A program made the translations under genes and the position numbers. A stretch of 64,000 nucleotides of DNA, taken from NCBI RefSeq assembly GCF_905475465.1, contig NC_062239.1, positions 12,462,001-12,526,000 of the forward strand, read 5' to 3'. The notes under the pieces were generated by a model. It ran no database searches. It was given only the letters and a program-made list of their open reading frames with translations, and was not told where the DNA came from. This document shows positions 52,470 through 64,000 of the stretch, one piece after another; the first letter of the stretch is position 1, and every line of letters begins with the position of its first letter. The DNA comes from Pieris napi (taxonomy: Eukaryota > Arthropoda > Insecta > Lepidoptera > Pieridae).

Positions 52470-53855
52470 GACAAAAAAAGTCATTTTTTTAATTGGAAAA
52501 ATATTTATATATGTAGTTGTTAAGAAAAAGAAACTAAACAGGAACAAACTAAACTAATAAAGGTTACATGAAAATAATAATAAAAAGTGCACATGAATCA
52601 TAATAATTTAATTTAAGATCAGTCTCACGTCAGTTGGTAGGTATTATGAAAGTTACACGACGTGGACAATGTAGATAATATTTATGGCTGCTCTGTACAA
52701 ATACTTTTAATGTAAGAAATTAAAAAAAAATATATTATATACACACATAGACACTTAAATATAAATAAAAAGAGCCAATAGACATTAACATAAACCATTT
52801 TAGCCATGAATTGTGTCTATCATAAGCTTTTTTTTGTCAATTAACATGTTGAAACAAAATATAACCTACAAACGGCGGGAAGCAATATATTTATTACAAT
52901 ATAAATATTGTTTTACAAATTTTCTTTGCGCAAAATTTTTATCCGTTGCGTAGTTTAAAACGTGTGTGATTTTCATCTTGGATTATAAATTTAATTAATC
53001 GTTAAAATAACGTTGTTATACAATTAAGTGTGCCCAATCTAGATTAGTTCAGTGTCAACTTACAAGCTGGCAATTAGCGGGCGCTAGATTACCTAGATCG
53101 ACCTGTTAGTGGTCTGGGCTAATTACTAGGGTCACATGGGTTGGGGAGATGTGCGATACGTTCTATGTTTACAGGCAATAAAATTATATGATTTTAAAAG
53201 AAAAATGTTAATTCTACAAGAGGATGAAAGCTGTGTTATATCCATCTCATAAGAGCTCCAGCAAACCCGCGGCTCTACTCTTTGTAGACGTTTTTCGCGG
53301 AAATTCTGGGTGCGGTCAGTGCTACGATGTGTCTGCACACTGCACGCATTTGTTACGAAAGTATATTTGTTGATAAATTTCAATAAATCCTTATTTTAAT
53401 TCTATTCATTTGACAGTCAACATGAATTGAAGTACCAGGAACTAAGAAGGTATGAAATGGTCTCTGGACCAATCGCTAACATGCAACAATAACCCTATTT
53501 CGTCTAGACGCACAATAATACTTGTTCCTACGGCAAGGGAAAGTATAAATAGTGTCACAAAAAACCCGCGTCTATCAATCTGATATAATTATAAAGAAAA
53601 TATATTATCCGGGTCACATTGAAGTCCGTTTTATTAAAATTTCACATAAACAATAGTTCTATCATCAATCTAATGTAGGCGTTCGATGTTATGTAACATA
53701 AAATATGACACACTTTTACGATGTTTGTGTCATAAACGGCCATTAATTATTGTAATTGTTTTGAGTTGTAATTTAGAAGAAATACATTAGGGCGATCTTT
53801 AACGATACATATAACTTGAGGTATATCTAGTAGATTATATAAAAGAAATCGTAAC
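52470..53855. other. Long AT-rich stretch with nothing recognised
   Basis: The 83-codon minus-strand frame at 53132-53383 has no family motif and no flanking splice pair that fits the CABIT gene. Confidence 0.35.
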
Positions 53856-53859
53856 ACAT

Positions 53860-54090
53860 ACAAAAGAGTTAAAGTGGAAATGGGCCATTGTCACATTGTC
53901 CGCATTTATGATGGCAGATGGCCCAAGAAGACCCTTATTTGGAATGGCCCAGTGAGAAGAAAGATAGGACGCCCACCAGAAACTTGGGAAGATGGAATAA
54001 AAGAGATAGTTGGGCAGAATTGGAAAATTGTCGTGAGGAATAGAGACAAGTGGAAGAATTAAGAGGAGGCCTTCACTCCATCGGAGGTCT
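53860..54090 (+). mobile_element. LINE ORF end, RTE/CR1-like
   Basis: The frame reads 'MGHCHIVRIYDGRWPKKTLI' 'WNGPVRRKIGRPPETWEDGI' and ends in RDKWKN, stop. G-H-x-x-R-x-x-D-x-RW-x-K...GRPP-x-x-W-x-D-I is the hallmark of the C-terminus of a common insect LINE group. 'EEAFT' after the stop is also part of the family. A decayed relative is at 970-1120. Confidence 0.8.
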
Positions 54091-54094
54091 TATA

Positions 54095-54955
54095 CTAGTG
54101 TAAAATAATGACATAGACTTAGTGTAGTGTAGAGTATGTGTGAGAGTATGAGTGTTATTTTTTATGTAATGGGCGTTTTCTTTAACTAATGTTAAATAAT
54201 TTTATGGAAATCAATTTTGTGTTACTCCGAGATCATTGTACAACATGAGACAATTCCAATGGTGAAATAATCAATAAGTTTAATCGTTACAAACAAATCC
54301 TTCCTTTTTGTAATGTTAGGATAGATCAGTATTCATACGGATTTTTATTTGTTACCTGTGGTGAGCTTTACAGTCGAGAATTATCGTTTAGTAAAACTTT
54401 TGTGGGTCCGTAATGCCATTGGGTTGACGTAAGACTTGTGTTTGATTAGTTATACTAAACCAAAAAAACTGTTTTTAAAAACATGTACCATGTACCACTA
54501 ATTAATTGTTATCTAGTTACCCACCACACAGGGACTCCCTATATATAGGGATATAAGAATTTTGTCATGAATATAGTTTTTATTTATTTATTTTATGGTG
54601 ACACGTACGTCAAAAACACTTATCTTATGTAATTTTAGTTCCAATATTAGTAAATATTGTCATACAAGATAAGATATCGCAAAGGTACAGCAATCTAACA
54701 TAGAAAGTTTGCTGATAACATGCGATAAACCTTCGACATTTCGTTCTTACTATATTTTATAGCAGAAAAGAAATTATCGGGACCTAATTTGGATCATAAG
54801 GGCAGTTAGCCCAGTAGTTTGGCTTCTTCTGGTTGTATTTGAAAGTCGACTATGAACCAATCGATTGATTCTTCTTACAGTCTTTTTTTCCATACTGTCA
54901 AGAAAAACATCGACTTATTTCTTAGACCAAAATAGACATGTATTAGAAATGTTTT
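54095..54955. other. Stretch with nothing recognised
   Basis: Contains one perfect 16-bp palindrome, TCCCTATATATAGGGA, at 54536-54551. No gene was supported. Confidence 0.4.
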
Positions 54956-54959
54956 TAAA

Positions 54960-55205
54960 GAGAACATGAGCCGCTCATAGACACTCTCAATGCCAGACGA
55001 CTCACAAGTGCGTTGCCGGCATTTCTTTTCTTGAAGTAAATCGGATTGGTTCGGAAATACTTCAGTGGGCAGCTAGAGCCACATAGTACCAACAACGCTT
55101 TGTTGTGGAACGACGGATATCGTAATACGGGTGGAATTTCGTATTCTACCTCGTCGATGAAATTCAGCTGCAGGTACAGCAACAACCGAACCACTTCCCT
55201 AAACA
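54960..55205 (-). mobile_element. LINE 3' tail, family A
   Basis: Reverse orientation: 'cacaagtgcgttgccggcat', 'ggttcggaaatacttcagtg', 'gtggaacgacggatatcgta'. A deletion removes part of the conserved FKKRAY block. Confidence 0.75.
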
Positions 55206-55329
55206 CTCTCCCACATGGACGTACTATTAAAGTAGGTTATGAACAATTTTAAATAACGCCCAGAATTTCTGCCCTGTACTGTACTGATCATGAGACACCT
55301 AAGCAGATCTTCATAAATGTAAATCTCTA

Positions 55330-55390
55330 TCTATGACGTCACGATCCAGCTCGATCACGTCAGCGTCACAAACATACACGTCAAACATCT
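55330..55390. promoter_or_regulatory. Cluster of CRE-like ACGTCA sites
   Basis: TGACGTCA (about 55335-55342), CACGTCAGCGTCA and CACGTCA occur within about 50 bp. This might be a CREB/ATF-binding patch, but no adjacent gene is known, so it is tentative. Confidence 0.2.
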
Positions 55391-55774
55391 CACCTCTGTT
55401 TTCGTGTTGGGTAAAAATTTGCCGAGATAAATTATTGTAAATAATTTTAATATAATTATATAAATTTAAAAAATCTAGTACACTACAATTTATAAGTTAT
55501 GGTCTGCGTGAAGTCTAGACTCTGTGGTATGCCCTGAAATCCTCTGTAACTATTAAAGTAACTGTTTCATAGCTAATTAGTGATTAGTTAAATGTGGAAA
55601 GTCCCGTGTGTCAACTTAATTGCCAGGATAATTACACATATCGTGACAATGATTTCCATATTTCTGGGACGTCTCATATAATAATTGCTTTGCTTTGTTC
55701 CATTTTTGTCTAAATAACTATATGCCTTATGTAGTACTGCACTTGTTTCGACACCTTATCTTATCAAAAATCTC

Positions 55775-55895
55775 ACATTGGTTGCCAGGAAGAGCTCGCT
55801 CGAAAGCGAAAAGACCGCCAGTTGCCCTGCTTTTTATTTATTTTAATTGTACTATACTGTATACTAGTAACGAATTGTCAATAAATAAATAATAA
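55775..55895 (+). repeat. Dispersed repeat, family W
   Basis: 'ggttgccaggaagagctcgc' and 'gaccgccagttgccctgctt', then an AATAAATAAATAA tail. This copy suggests the orientation with an A-rich 3' end. Confidence 0.75.
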
Positions 55896-55899
55896 AATT

Positions 55900-56925
55900 T
55901 GATTTAGGATATTCAATATTTTTTATTTATTACGAAAGATTTACAGCTTACAACTAACTAAAAATAAAGTTATTTTTACGCCGTTAACAAATTTTTAATG
56001 GATTGGTAACAATAAAATCATTTTAATCCAATGTATATCAATCAAATAAAGCAATAAACGAACTAAAATTTGTTGAGGAACACTTAGTGTAGTGTAATTA
56101 TTTATTTATATAGAGTTTATTTTATTTTTTATACACTTATAAAAACTTATATTTATTCCACTGAGGAACTTAGCTCTCCTTGCCTACATAGAGCATGCCT
56201 ATAGAATTTAAAAGATATATATTTAAAAACTAGAGACAATGTTTGGAAGACTGTTAACGAAGTGGCTATGAGTGCCCCTGCAATTAACATTTGCTTTTAC
56301 AGGGAAAGAACAAGACACAACAAACACGTGCTAGATTCATAAGCGCGACTTGCGGGAGTCTTTTGACCCAAATATCGATAAATCTAAACACGTTTGGATA
56401 TATCTGATATGCCGATATTACAGTTATTTTGAAAATAGCCAATTAATCGTTTTTGAAATAGCTATGTCCGTAAATAAAGATAATACACGAGAGAATTTGA
56501 CCCGAGATCGTTATCTTTAATTAAGCGAAAATCATGGTCACTCTAAGGGCCACACTGGAATCTCGTCTATTGCGGTACCATTTTTGTGCAACGTGTCGTA
56601 CTCAGTACTATATTAGGACCCGTTTTCCTTAACTGTTGTGTAAACTCTGCCTCGCTGAGCTTTCACTTGTTTTGTTTTAATACTCCTCGCATTTCATAAG
56701 GCCCTGGTACTTTTTCAAAATCGGCACTGTATTTTGGCAATTTTGTAAATGTGCAGCGGTCATCGACGCCTCACCTCTATCTCATATAATTTAAACTATA
56801 TTTTCAAAGAATATTAAGAATAAAAGCGAAATTAAATCATTACTTTAAATAAAAAAAATATAATAATGAATACCGCTTGTTTTATTATATAAATAAATAA
56901 TAAAAAAGAATTATCCATCAAGGCA
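55900..56925. other. AT-rich DNA with nothing recognised
   Basis: No exon or repeat family could be supported. Confidence 0.4.
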
Positions 56926-56929
56926 TAAA

Positions 56930-57080
56930 ATTCAAAAACTATTTATTAATTTATATAGGTAACAAAATGTACAGTTCTCAAATCAAGGGCGTAGAAAGGT
57001 AAAGAAGAGCTGGCAATAAACTATCCGGCACTCTTTTTTCAAGTTTTTTTTTTACACAATGTTTGTAAGGAGCTTATGAA
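56930..57080 (-). repeat. Family U fragment
   Basis: 'gaagagctggcaataaacta', 'tccggcactctttttt' and 'acacaatgtttgtaaggagc' in reverse orientation. Confidence 0.7.
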
Positions 57081-57374
57081 TTTCACCTAGTACCTAGCTA
57101 GGAACATACAAAATAAACAGTTAGATATGCCAAGTGAAAACGCCCGGATGTATTTTTATCTAACTCGTTCGCTTTTATCTTCGCTATTCTTTCACAATTT
57201 CAAATATGTTACTTTGCGATGATTATATTGGCACACAAATTTTCGTTAGTTGTAAACCTTACCTGTTACCTCCGAGATTAATTAAACAGGTTACGACCAA
57301 TTTTACGAACCGGTTATTTGAAAATATATTTATGGCCTGGCAAAGGGCAAAATTAAGCTAGGCATGTATATGAG

Positions 57375-57665
57375 CAGTGTTGGCCTAGTGGTTTCAACGT
57401 GCGACTCATATACCTAAGGTCATAGGTTCGATCCCCGGCACCAATGGACTTTCTTTCTATGTGCGCATTTAACATTTGTTGGAACGGTGAAGGAAAACAT
57501 CGTGAGGAAACCGTCATGTCTTAGACTCAAAAAGTCGACGGCGTGTGTCAGGCACTGGAGATTGACCCCCTACTTGCCTATTAGATTTAAAAATGATCTT
57601 GAAACAGATTCAGAAATCTGAGGCCAAGACCAAAAGACGTTGTAGCGCCACTGATTTATTTTTAT
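57375..57665 (+). mobile_element. SINE, full-length, best preserved copy
   Basis: Contains the box A side 'ggcctagtggtttcaacgtg', box B 'ataggttcgatccccggcac', 'gtgaaggaaaacatcgtgag', 'agactcaaaaagtcgacggc', 'cctacttgcctattagattt' and 'gtagcgccactgatttattt'. It serves as the reference for the family. Confidence 0.92.
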
Positions 57666-57669
57666 TTTA

Positions 57670-58415
57670 TGTATAGGGCCAAGTTTTTATTAAGTAGAAA
57701 ATTTAACTCAAATTTTAAAAAACCAAAACTGTATATTTTCGAAAATACACTTTCGCCACATCCGGGCGATTCTAACGCCTTTAAGGCATATAAATTGATA
57801 ATTAACAATCTCTACAACAGACATCGAACAAAAGAAAGCTTTATGTAAAACAATCAACGAATCGTAACAATTACGGTTGGTACTTTTGATATAGATTCGG
57901 GAGTCACCTTAAAGAGTTACGGGACTTCGCCTTGCACTTTGGTTTTGAAATGACAACGAATCCCCAACAATATCATAAGTGCAATGGAGCTCATTGCTTG
58001 GAATTTCTACTTGATGGCTCCAGGCACTTGTTCGGTTAAGTGGAGAGTTATTTATACTGGATGGGACACAGACTATTATACCTTTTTATATTAAAATATA
58101 TCAAAGCCATATGGCAGCCTTTACGTGAGTGTTTACTTGCGAGGTCGTTATTAAAATATTATACTGAAAGAGGGTATTTTGTATTCGTGATCAACAGCTG
58201 TAATGTTTTAATACATGTCTTCACTGAGACATGGAACATTACGATCTATCTTAACTTAAGACTAATGAGTAGTTTAAGTTTAAAAATATTTAGCATAAGA
58301 AAGTGTCCAATAACATACAGTTAAAATAAAAAAAAACAAAATAAACTATAAAACAAGTTTATGAGGTAAAAAGACAATTACTTAATTAATCAAATAACAC
58401 AATTTTTAAGAGAAT
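57670..58415. other. Stretch with nothing recognised
   Basis: The 94-codon frame at 58040-58324 has no family motif. Confidence 0.35.
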
Positions 58416-58419
58416 AAAA

Positions 58420-58716
58420 AAATTGAAGCAAATAGGTAGAACTTGCCACGGGACAACATTTAAAACTTCCAACTTCGATTTTGTTCTCTTTGGAGTTGAG
58501 ACTATTGGGCCGTGGGGTTCAAGTGTACAGGAGCTAATTAAAGATTTAAGTTGGCGTAGTACCGGTGACCCCAGAGCTGGTGTTTTCCTTGCCCAACGAA
58601 TACGCATTGCAATACAGCAAACACATGCTGCTATCGTTAAAGGGACACAGGGAAACTTTTTAAATTTGTTTTACAAGTTATTTTTATTATTACTGTGTAG
58701 GTCAAGAAGATTTTAA
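58420..58716 (+). mobile_element. Retroelement ORF end (GDPRAG type), copy 1
   Basis: The frame reads 'FVLFGVETIGPWGSSVQELI' and 'STGDPRAGVFLAQRIRIAIQ'. This V-E-x-x-GP-W ... S-G-D-P-R-A-x-x-F-L-x-Q-R-I-x-I-A-I-Q pattern is found at the C-terminus of a widespread group of non-LTR reverse transcriptases. Only the last ~97 residues are present. Confidence 0.7.
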
Positions 58717-58719
58717 ATA

Positions 58720-59680
58720 CTGTATATTTGTTTGTGAGGATTACTAATAACCTTTAGATAAAGTTATTTCAATACAGTAATAGATATATTTAAATTCTAT
58801 CCAGTGAAGCATATCTGTGTCGGATCGAGACAGCGTAGTTTCAATTGTCGTTATCGTGGCGGTCCAGGGTTCGATGGCCCTCGATATGAGATCTATCCAT
58901 CTGCATCACACCATGACTGGATGATTTTAAAGGGCAGATTATATGGAATAAATATTTCCGTTCCCTAAGAAGGAAGTCCTTTTGCCTAAACCATATTTTA
59001 GAAATTACTCCTTATTGTTATCTCTCTTTTTTATTGTCTCTTAATGGCTCTGGCTATTGTTATTTTAAACATGTAATCGCCTTAAATATAGTAGAACATA
59101 TATAACTCGAACTCGATCAAGGGAGACGTAAAAAAAATGATTTACAGAATATGTCCACTTATGGAGGCTTTGATTCTAGTAGTTAAGATTCTTACTAATT
59201 TTGAGTTATAAACGGAAAATATGTACCAAAAAGGCTTGCAGGGACTCACTGACTATTTCATCTAATAGAGGGGTGAGGTTTGGCTTGAAGGGAAGAAAAC
59301 ATTGTATCGAGTTTTGGAGGTTTCGACTTAAAAGGTTCTACTGTACAGTAATAAGTTACAAATAACTAAAGCGTAAAAAATAAACACATAATGCTTTGCA
59401 TTAGTAAAACGCAAGAATTTATAAATTTACATGAAACTTGAAAAATAATATATAGTGACATTTCATTGATATATAATAATTTGATTTTGTTAAAGATGTG
59501 TCCGAAAACAATTGGGGAAACTAAAAAAGTTGACAATGTGACAGGCACAGAAGTCTTATCCTGAAACATCACGAAAGAGATAAAATAACTGAGGTTCAGT
59601 GGAGGGTTTCAATGGTGTTTTTTTAAATACATTAAAATAATATTGTAACAACACAAACTATATATGCAAACCACGAACTA
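58720..59680. other. Mostly unassigned; one tRNA-like box B near 58870
   Basis: 'ggtccagggttcgatggccc' at 58861-58880 looks like a SINE head that does not belong to the main family. The rest is AT-rich with nothing recognised. Confidence 0.3.
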
Positions 59681-59684
59681 TATT

Positions 59685-59850
59685 AAATATTTAAGTTGGC
59701 GCCTAATAGATAGTACCGGTGACCCCAGAGCTGGCACTTTCCTAGCTCAACAAATAAGTATAGCAATACAACGAGAAAATGCCTTAAGGTACACTGCCAC
59801 AGGGACCAAACCACCAGGGATTTTATTTTAATAATTTTTAATATTAATTT
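59685..59850 (+). mobile_element. Retroelement ORF end (GDPRAG type), copy 2
   Basis: Reads 'STGDPRAGTFLAQQISIAIQ' then RENA and further to tandem stops. It is about 1.1 kb from copy 1, in the same orientation. Confidence 0.7.
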
Positions 59851-59854
59851 TAAG

Positions 59855-60420
59855 GTTAAGTACCTACTTAACTTGAAATTGTAAATACTGTATACTTTAT
59901 TGTAAATAAAGTAAAATAAATATACTGATTTACTACCAAATACCTATACATTATTACATTTAGAAAAGTGTGAAATACGTGAATACATACGAGGAACTAT
60001 TATTTATTTTATTGTAAGAATTAATTGCATCCTCCAATTGCAGTTTGATGTTTGGTGTCAATATTAAATATGTAATTAATATTTGCTCCTATTACTTATT
60101 ACCCATATATTATATGTTCTGCTCATAAAAATATATATTTAAGAAAAACGTGGATATATCACCATACAAGGCTGACTTTTAAGTGATTCAGTCAACGTCT
60201 AAATGTTTTGTATTCAGTATTCACCAGGTGTTCTTTAAGCAGCATCCGTACCGACCAGATAAACTTACAGAATTAAATATGTTAGAAAGTAATAGCGTGA
60301 GCCAACTTCGCCATAATCAGTATACAGTGAACGAGTAAGTGAAAATCGGTGTGACATAAATTATGTTTTCTCTCGTATTCGAAATTTGAGCTATTTGTTT
60401 TTTATCTATCTATTTATTAT
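59855..60420. other. AT-rich DNA with nothing recognised
   Basis: No feature was supported. Confidence 0.4.
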
Positions 60421-60424
60421 AATT

Positions 60425-60655
60425 GTGTGGGCCTAGTGGCTTCAGCGTGCGACTCTCATCGTTGAGGCCGTAGGTGCGATCCCCGACTGCACAGATGGAC
60501 TTTCTATGTGCGTATTTAACACTCGAACGGTGAAGGAAAACATCGAGAGGAAACCGGCTTGCCTTAGACCCAAAAAAGTCGACGGCGTGTCTACACAGGA
60601 GGCTGATCACCTACTCACCTATTAGATTGACAAATGATCATGAAACATGATTTTT
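60425..60655 (+). mobile_element. SINE, near full-length
   Basis: Has 'ggcctagtggcttcagcgtg', 'cgtaggtgcgatccccgact' (box B with one change), 'gaaaccggcttgccttagac' and 'attgacaaatgatcatgaaa'; the tail is cut short. Confidence 0.88.
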
Positions 60656-60659
60656 TAAG

Positions 60660-61755
60660 TCTCTAGTGATTAAATACTGTGGTTGTGTTTATGTAGCATA
60701 GTTAATAAATTAAATCTAAACACTTTTTGTAAATAACTTTCGAGTTGATGCAACACGCCCTAAGCACGTCATAAGGTGGTCACGCTCTAAATGGCGTGAC
60801 ATTGGGCGTTGTCATAAATGAAGAAACACAAAGATTTATTTACGATTAATATCAATGTCAGAATTAAGCATTTTTGCAAGGTTAACTATTATGTTGAATA
60901 TTACGTACTGTTATTATTATTTTATATTTGTGTTACGTCAAATTATACCGAATAATATTACCTTATATCGCTTTACGATATTTTCATGTATATAACTGCG
61001 ATTCTTAATAGTGAGACCGTGTGTTTAATTTGTTCTATTAACTGTTCATGGTTAAGGGCGATTCCTGGGTGCTTTTTATCAACGACATTATTTAATTATC
61101 ACTACTTAAGGCACACATATTATACACATAGATAAATATATGTGTAAATGTTATTTAATAAACGATTACCAAGCAACAACAAAAAAACAGTTTCGCGCGT
61201 TTTTACTTGTACAGAAACTTTTTTTTTCCCGCGCGCGTATTTTGACAGCCAGTAACTTTTTCATATTCGATCTCATTGGTTAATATTTACTTACGCTCGA
61301 AAATTAAACTTCTTTTAATCTATGGAATAAAAAGCCATAGATTATATTTGCAGAAAACCAACCAAAACTTTTTAAATGATATTAAATTTAGATACACTAT
61401 GACTGAGACCATAGATAAAGCATGCCGGATACATACATGGAAGTCAAAATTATCTCTTCATTGCGTCTGTGACAGTTCTAAGCGTGTGCATGTTACTTGT
61501 AATCTAACAATTAACAAATTAGCATAGAATGGTTGCTTTCTACTTACGAAAGACTTTAATTGTCAAGTATCAGTTTAAATGTTATGTGATGGTGGTCTAA
61601 GAAACATTTATAATATGATACAAAGCCATAATTATATTCATATTTTACTATATTATATTTTTCGACAATAGCCATATCATTAAAATATAGTTTTGACGTT
61701 ACATTGAATAAATGATTTTTATAGTTATAGAAATAATGAATTTTAAAAGAGAAAG
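60660..61755. other. Mostly AT-rich; nothing recognised
   Basis: A small CG-rich patch (cccgcgcgcg) is at 61228-61238. The 83-codon frame at 61276-61527 has no motif. Confidence 0.35.
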
Positions 61756-61774
61756 AGTGTAGCCTCTGGTTTTT

Positions 61775-61900
61775 TGATAGTACAGGGGGCAAACGGGTCC
61801 ACCTGAAGTGATACCGCCCATAGACAATCTCAATGCCAAAGGGCTCGCGAATGCATTGCCAGCCCTTTATGAATTGGTACACTCTTTTAAAATAGCAAAA
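61775..61900 (-). mobile_element. LINE 3' tail, family A
   Basis: 'gggggcaaacgggtccacct', 'gaagtgataccgcccataga' and 'gaattggtacactctttt' in reverse orientation. Confidence 0.75.
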
Positions 61901-61984
61901 CATTTATTACTAACGAAACACACAAAATAATAATCAAAAAAATAAACAAATAATATGGAAAAAAGGAATAAGGTAGGTACATTT

Positions 61985-62130
61985 TATGTGTGTAATGTGT
62001 GTGTGTTGTGGTTATAACTAGCCCTGGCTCAGCATTATGCTGTGGAGCAGACGTATTCCACAGCTGGTCATTCTGCCAGAGACCACAACAGTTAGTTTGC
62101 GCCTCAGACGCAAAAAAAAGGTTTAATAAT
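61985..62130 (+). repeat. Dispersed repeat, family V
   Basis: 'cctggctcagcattatgctg', 'cattctgccagagaccacaa' and 'gcgcctcagacgc', as in the copy at 48740-48905. Confidence 0.7.
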
Positions 62131-62493
62131 AATTATAGTAGAAAAAAATTATAGTAATAATTAATAATGTAAGTAATCTTAGTAAAACGTAAGCGTAAAC
62201 GTGTTACCATGGTAACGATGATATTTTTCGTCCCTAGAGTACGAGTCGGTAGCAAATATCCGACTATTTCTTATAAAAAATACTTCGCTAAGAAATTATA
62301 CGTTCCCACCGTTTCTAAGATATAAAAATACATATTATCTTGATATTTATTAACATATCGGTAGCTTTGATGTTAATTTATCGTGCACTTAGAGGAAAAA
62401 TATATTTAACTTTTGTTTATTTTTATACCATTACGGTATTAACGGCTTTGCGGCTTAGTCGGCAAAAGCGTCCAGCGCCAGGGGGCGGGGGTT

Positions 62494-63075
62494 ACATATA
62501 TATGTCGCAGCCAACTAGCTTAATAAGCCATTCAATTAACAGCCTAGCCTTTTAACTAAACAGCGCCGTTTAAGATTGTCTGAAAGATGTTCAGCCAGTT
62601 GATCAAACAGCTAGGCAAATGACTTGGATCGATGACGTTTCATTACTAGCCTGTTGACTGTTAATTTAAATTTATTTCGACTTTCTGTCACTCTCAAACA
62701 CGAAATGAAACTCTTCGAACTGTCGATATGGCGTCGGCAAGCTCTGGCAAGCAACTTTCATGGTGTTTCCCAAATATTAATGGTAACAAGTACAATGGAA
62801 GAGTATGGGGACAATAATAATGTGAATTTGGGTGTGATTGACGCAAGCAATTAAATATTTAAAGTAATATTTTTGATGTCAGATGTTCCATCTTTTTTAT
62901 TTCTGCCACATGATCATTCTTTCGTACGAATGATCTAAGCATTAGCCAGTTTATTGTTTTTACAAACGCTACGGCTAAATATCTTTCAGGCCACTAGTTA
63001 AACGCCGCTGTTTAGTTAAGAGGCTAGGCTGTTAATTAAACGGCTTATTAAGCTAGTTGGCTGCGACATATATGG
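62494..63075. mobile_element. About 580-bp element with long terminal inverted repeats
   Basis: The left arm (62494-62577) and right arm (62993-63075) are reverse complements over about 80 bp, including 'tgtcgcagccaactagctta', 'ataagcc' and 'aacagcctagcc'. The interior contains a 66-codon frame (62654-62854) with no known motif. Confidence 0.85.
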
Positions 63076-63309
63076 AACAAAAAATGTATCTATCTCTTGT
63101 AAAGCAAATAAATCGTGGCTAGTTCTTGGTAGCTAATAAAAACGTTGAAAAAAACTATATATTTTAAGGAAATACAGGATGTTTCTGGCAGTTGACACAC
63201 TCTTGACGGTCTTTCGTTGAATCAAGAACTTGAAAAACAACACTTGATATTACCTAAAATCTCTTTAAATTATTGCTTAAAAATAACCGTGAAAGTCACG
63301 TACAAAGAC

Positions 63310-63565
63310 GTGAATGTAAGTGCGTGCTCCTATTTCACCATGCCTCCTGCTGATAGAGGACAAATCTTTATTTTTAATTTGTTTTATTATGATTACTTAA
63401 CTATTGATTACTTAAGATGTCATGTGGAACATGGTTTAATGGTTGCAGCTCCTTACAAACATTGTGTAAAACAAAATAACTTGGCGATTAAAAAGAGTGG
63501 CGGAGAGTTTATTGCAAGTTCTTCTCTTCCATTCTACCTATATGAATAAATGATTTTGACTTTTT
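63310..63565 (+). repeat. Family U copy
   Basis: 'gtaagtgcgtgctcctattt', 'tgatagaggacaaatcttta', 'tggcggagagtttattgcaa' and 'tatgaataaatgattttgac'. The 110-codon frame over it is a by-product. Confidence 0.75.
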
Positions 63566-63569
63566 TTTT

Positions 63570-63940
63570 TAACTATTCAAAGTGTTAAAATTTAGGTTTG
63601 TGAAAAAAAAATCAATAAAAATATATATCAATGGATTACAACAAAATTAGTAATTAAATTTTATTTAGCGATTTAAGCGTAAAATATTAACTTAATTTTG
63701 TATCAAAATAAAATTCGTGTGTTCAGAAATTATTTTATTGATTCAATATCCGGATTCCTGGCAGTACAGTTATATACTTTAAGAAATTGCAGTTTTATGG
63801 CCGGAAGCTGGGAAAGTCCTGTTTCCGGTGCGTCGCTGCACTTCCGCTAAATTCCAAAAATGGAATCCTTCAGAATCGTGCTCTTTCATGTGTAATTAAC
63901 TCTTTAATTTCTCACGGCTGCTGTTTAAATATGAGTTATA
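63570..63940. other. Short stretch with nothing recognised
   Basis: AT-rich, with no supported exon. Confidence 0.4.
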
Positions 63941-63950
63941 CTTGTTTTAT

Positions 63951-64000
63951 GTTGGCCTAGTGCGCATCCCTAAAGTCGCAGGTTCGATCTCCGGGCAGCA
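63951..64000 (+). mobile_element. SINE head at the window edge
   Basis: 'gttggcctagtgcgcatccc' then 'taaagtcgcaggttcgatct', the start of the main SINE family, cut by the end of the window. Confidence 0.75.

Noticed and set aside
54536..54551. Perfect palindrome TCCCTATATATAGGGA as a binding site
   Set aside because: Single, AT-rich, with no gene next to it; likely chance.
55325..55400. Minus-strand exon reading MFDVYVCDADVIELDRDV as the missing CABIT exon
   Set aside because: No donor of the right phase follows and the residues do not match the CABIT N-terminal part.
1..64000. CRISPR array, operon or prophage-like system
   Set aside because: The spliced genes and eukaryotic repeats show animal nuclear DNA. 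The regular 299-bp array has no spacer structure.

Overview
The window looks like nuclear DNA from a moth or butterfly (Lepidoptera). It is AT-rich and its three convincing genes are split by introns. The spaces between them are packed with insect repeats: tRNA-headed SINEs with a GGTTCGATCC box B, truncated LINE tails, Helitrons that begin TC and end CTAG, and many short inverted-repeat elements. The three genes match animal families, and the SINE and LINE style is typical of Lepidoptera. The species cannot be named from the sequence alone.

Layout. 1-14.8 kb: no convincing gene; LINE and SINE debris, several MITEs, and a 299-bp tandem array at 7.0-8.3 kb. 14.85-17.6 kb: a complete SERP1/RAMP4 gene on the plus strand, with two TGACGTGT-like sites upstream. 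17.9-20.3 kb: LINE debris and unassigned DNA. 20.5-38.8 kb: a minus-strand CABIT-domain gene of the GAREM/Serrano kind, assembled here from four exons whose intron phases all agree; its 5' end is missing from the window or unrecognised. Its 13.6-kb intron (23.1-36.7 kb) carries a complete two-exon nucleoredoxin-like gene on the same strand (26.25-27.83 kb), a possible Cys/His-rich exon (31.4-31.6 kb), three Helitrons and several SINE/LINE copies. 38.8-64 kb: no gene could be supported; the region is a mosaic of inverted-repeat elements of 277, 647, 699, about 610 and about 580 bp, LINE fragments, SINEs and unassigned AT-rich DNA.

How the genes relate. SERP1/RAMP4 is a small tail-anchored ER stress protein linked to the translocon. 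The CABIT protein is probably a cytoplasmic adaptor with tyrosine motifs that could bind SH2 domains. The nucleoredoxin-like protein keeps the thioredoxin fold but lacks the catalytic cysteine pair. Nothing suggests a shared pathway. The most notable points are the nested gene, the cysteine-less nucleoredoxin-like protein, the tandem array that amplified a LINE tail, and a Helitron insertion whose empty site can be read from a paralogous LINE copy in the same window.
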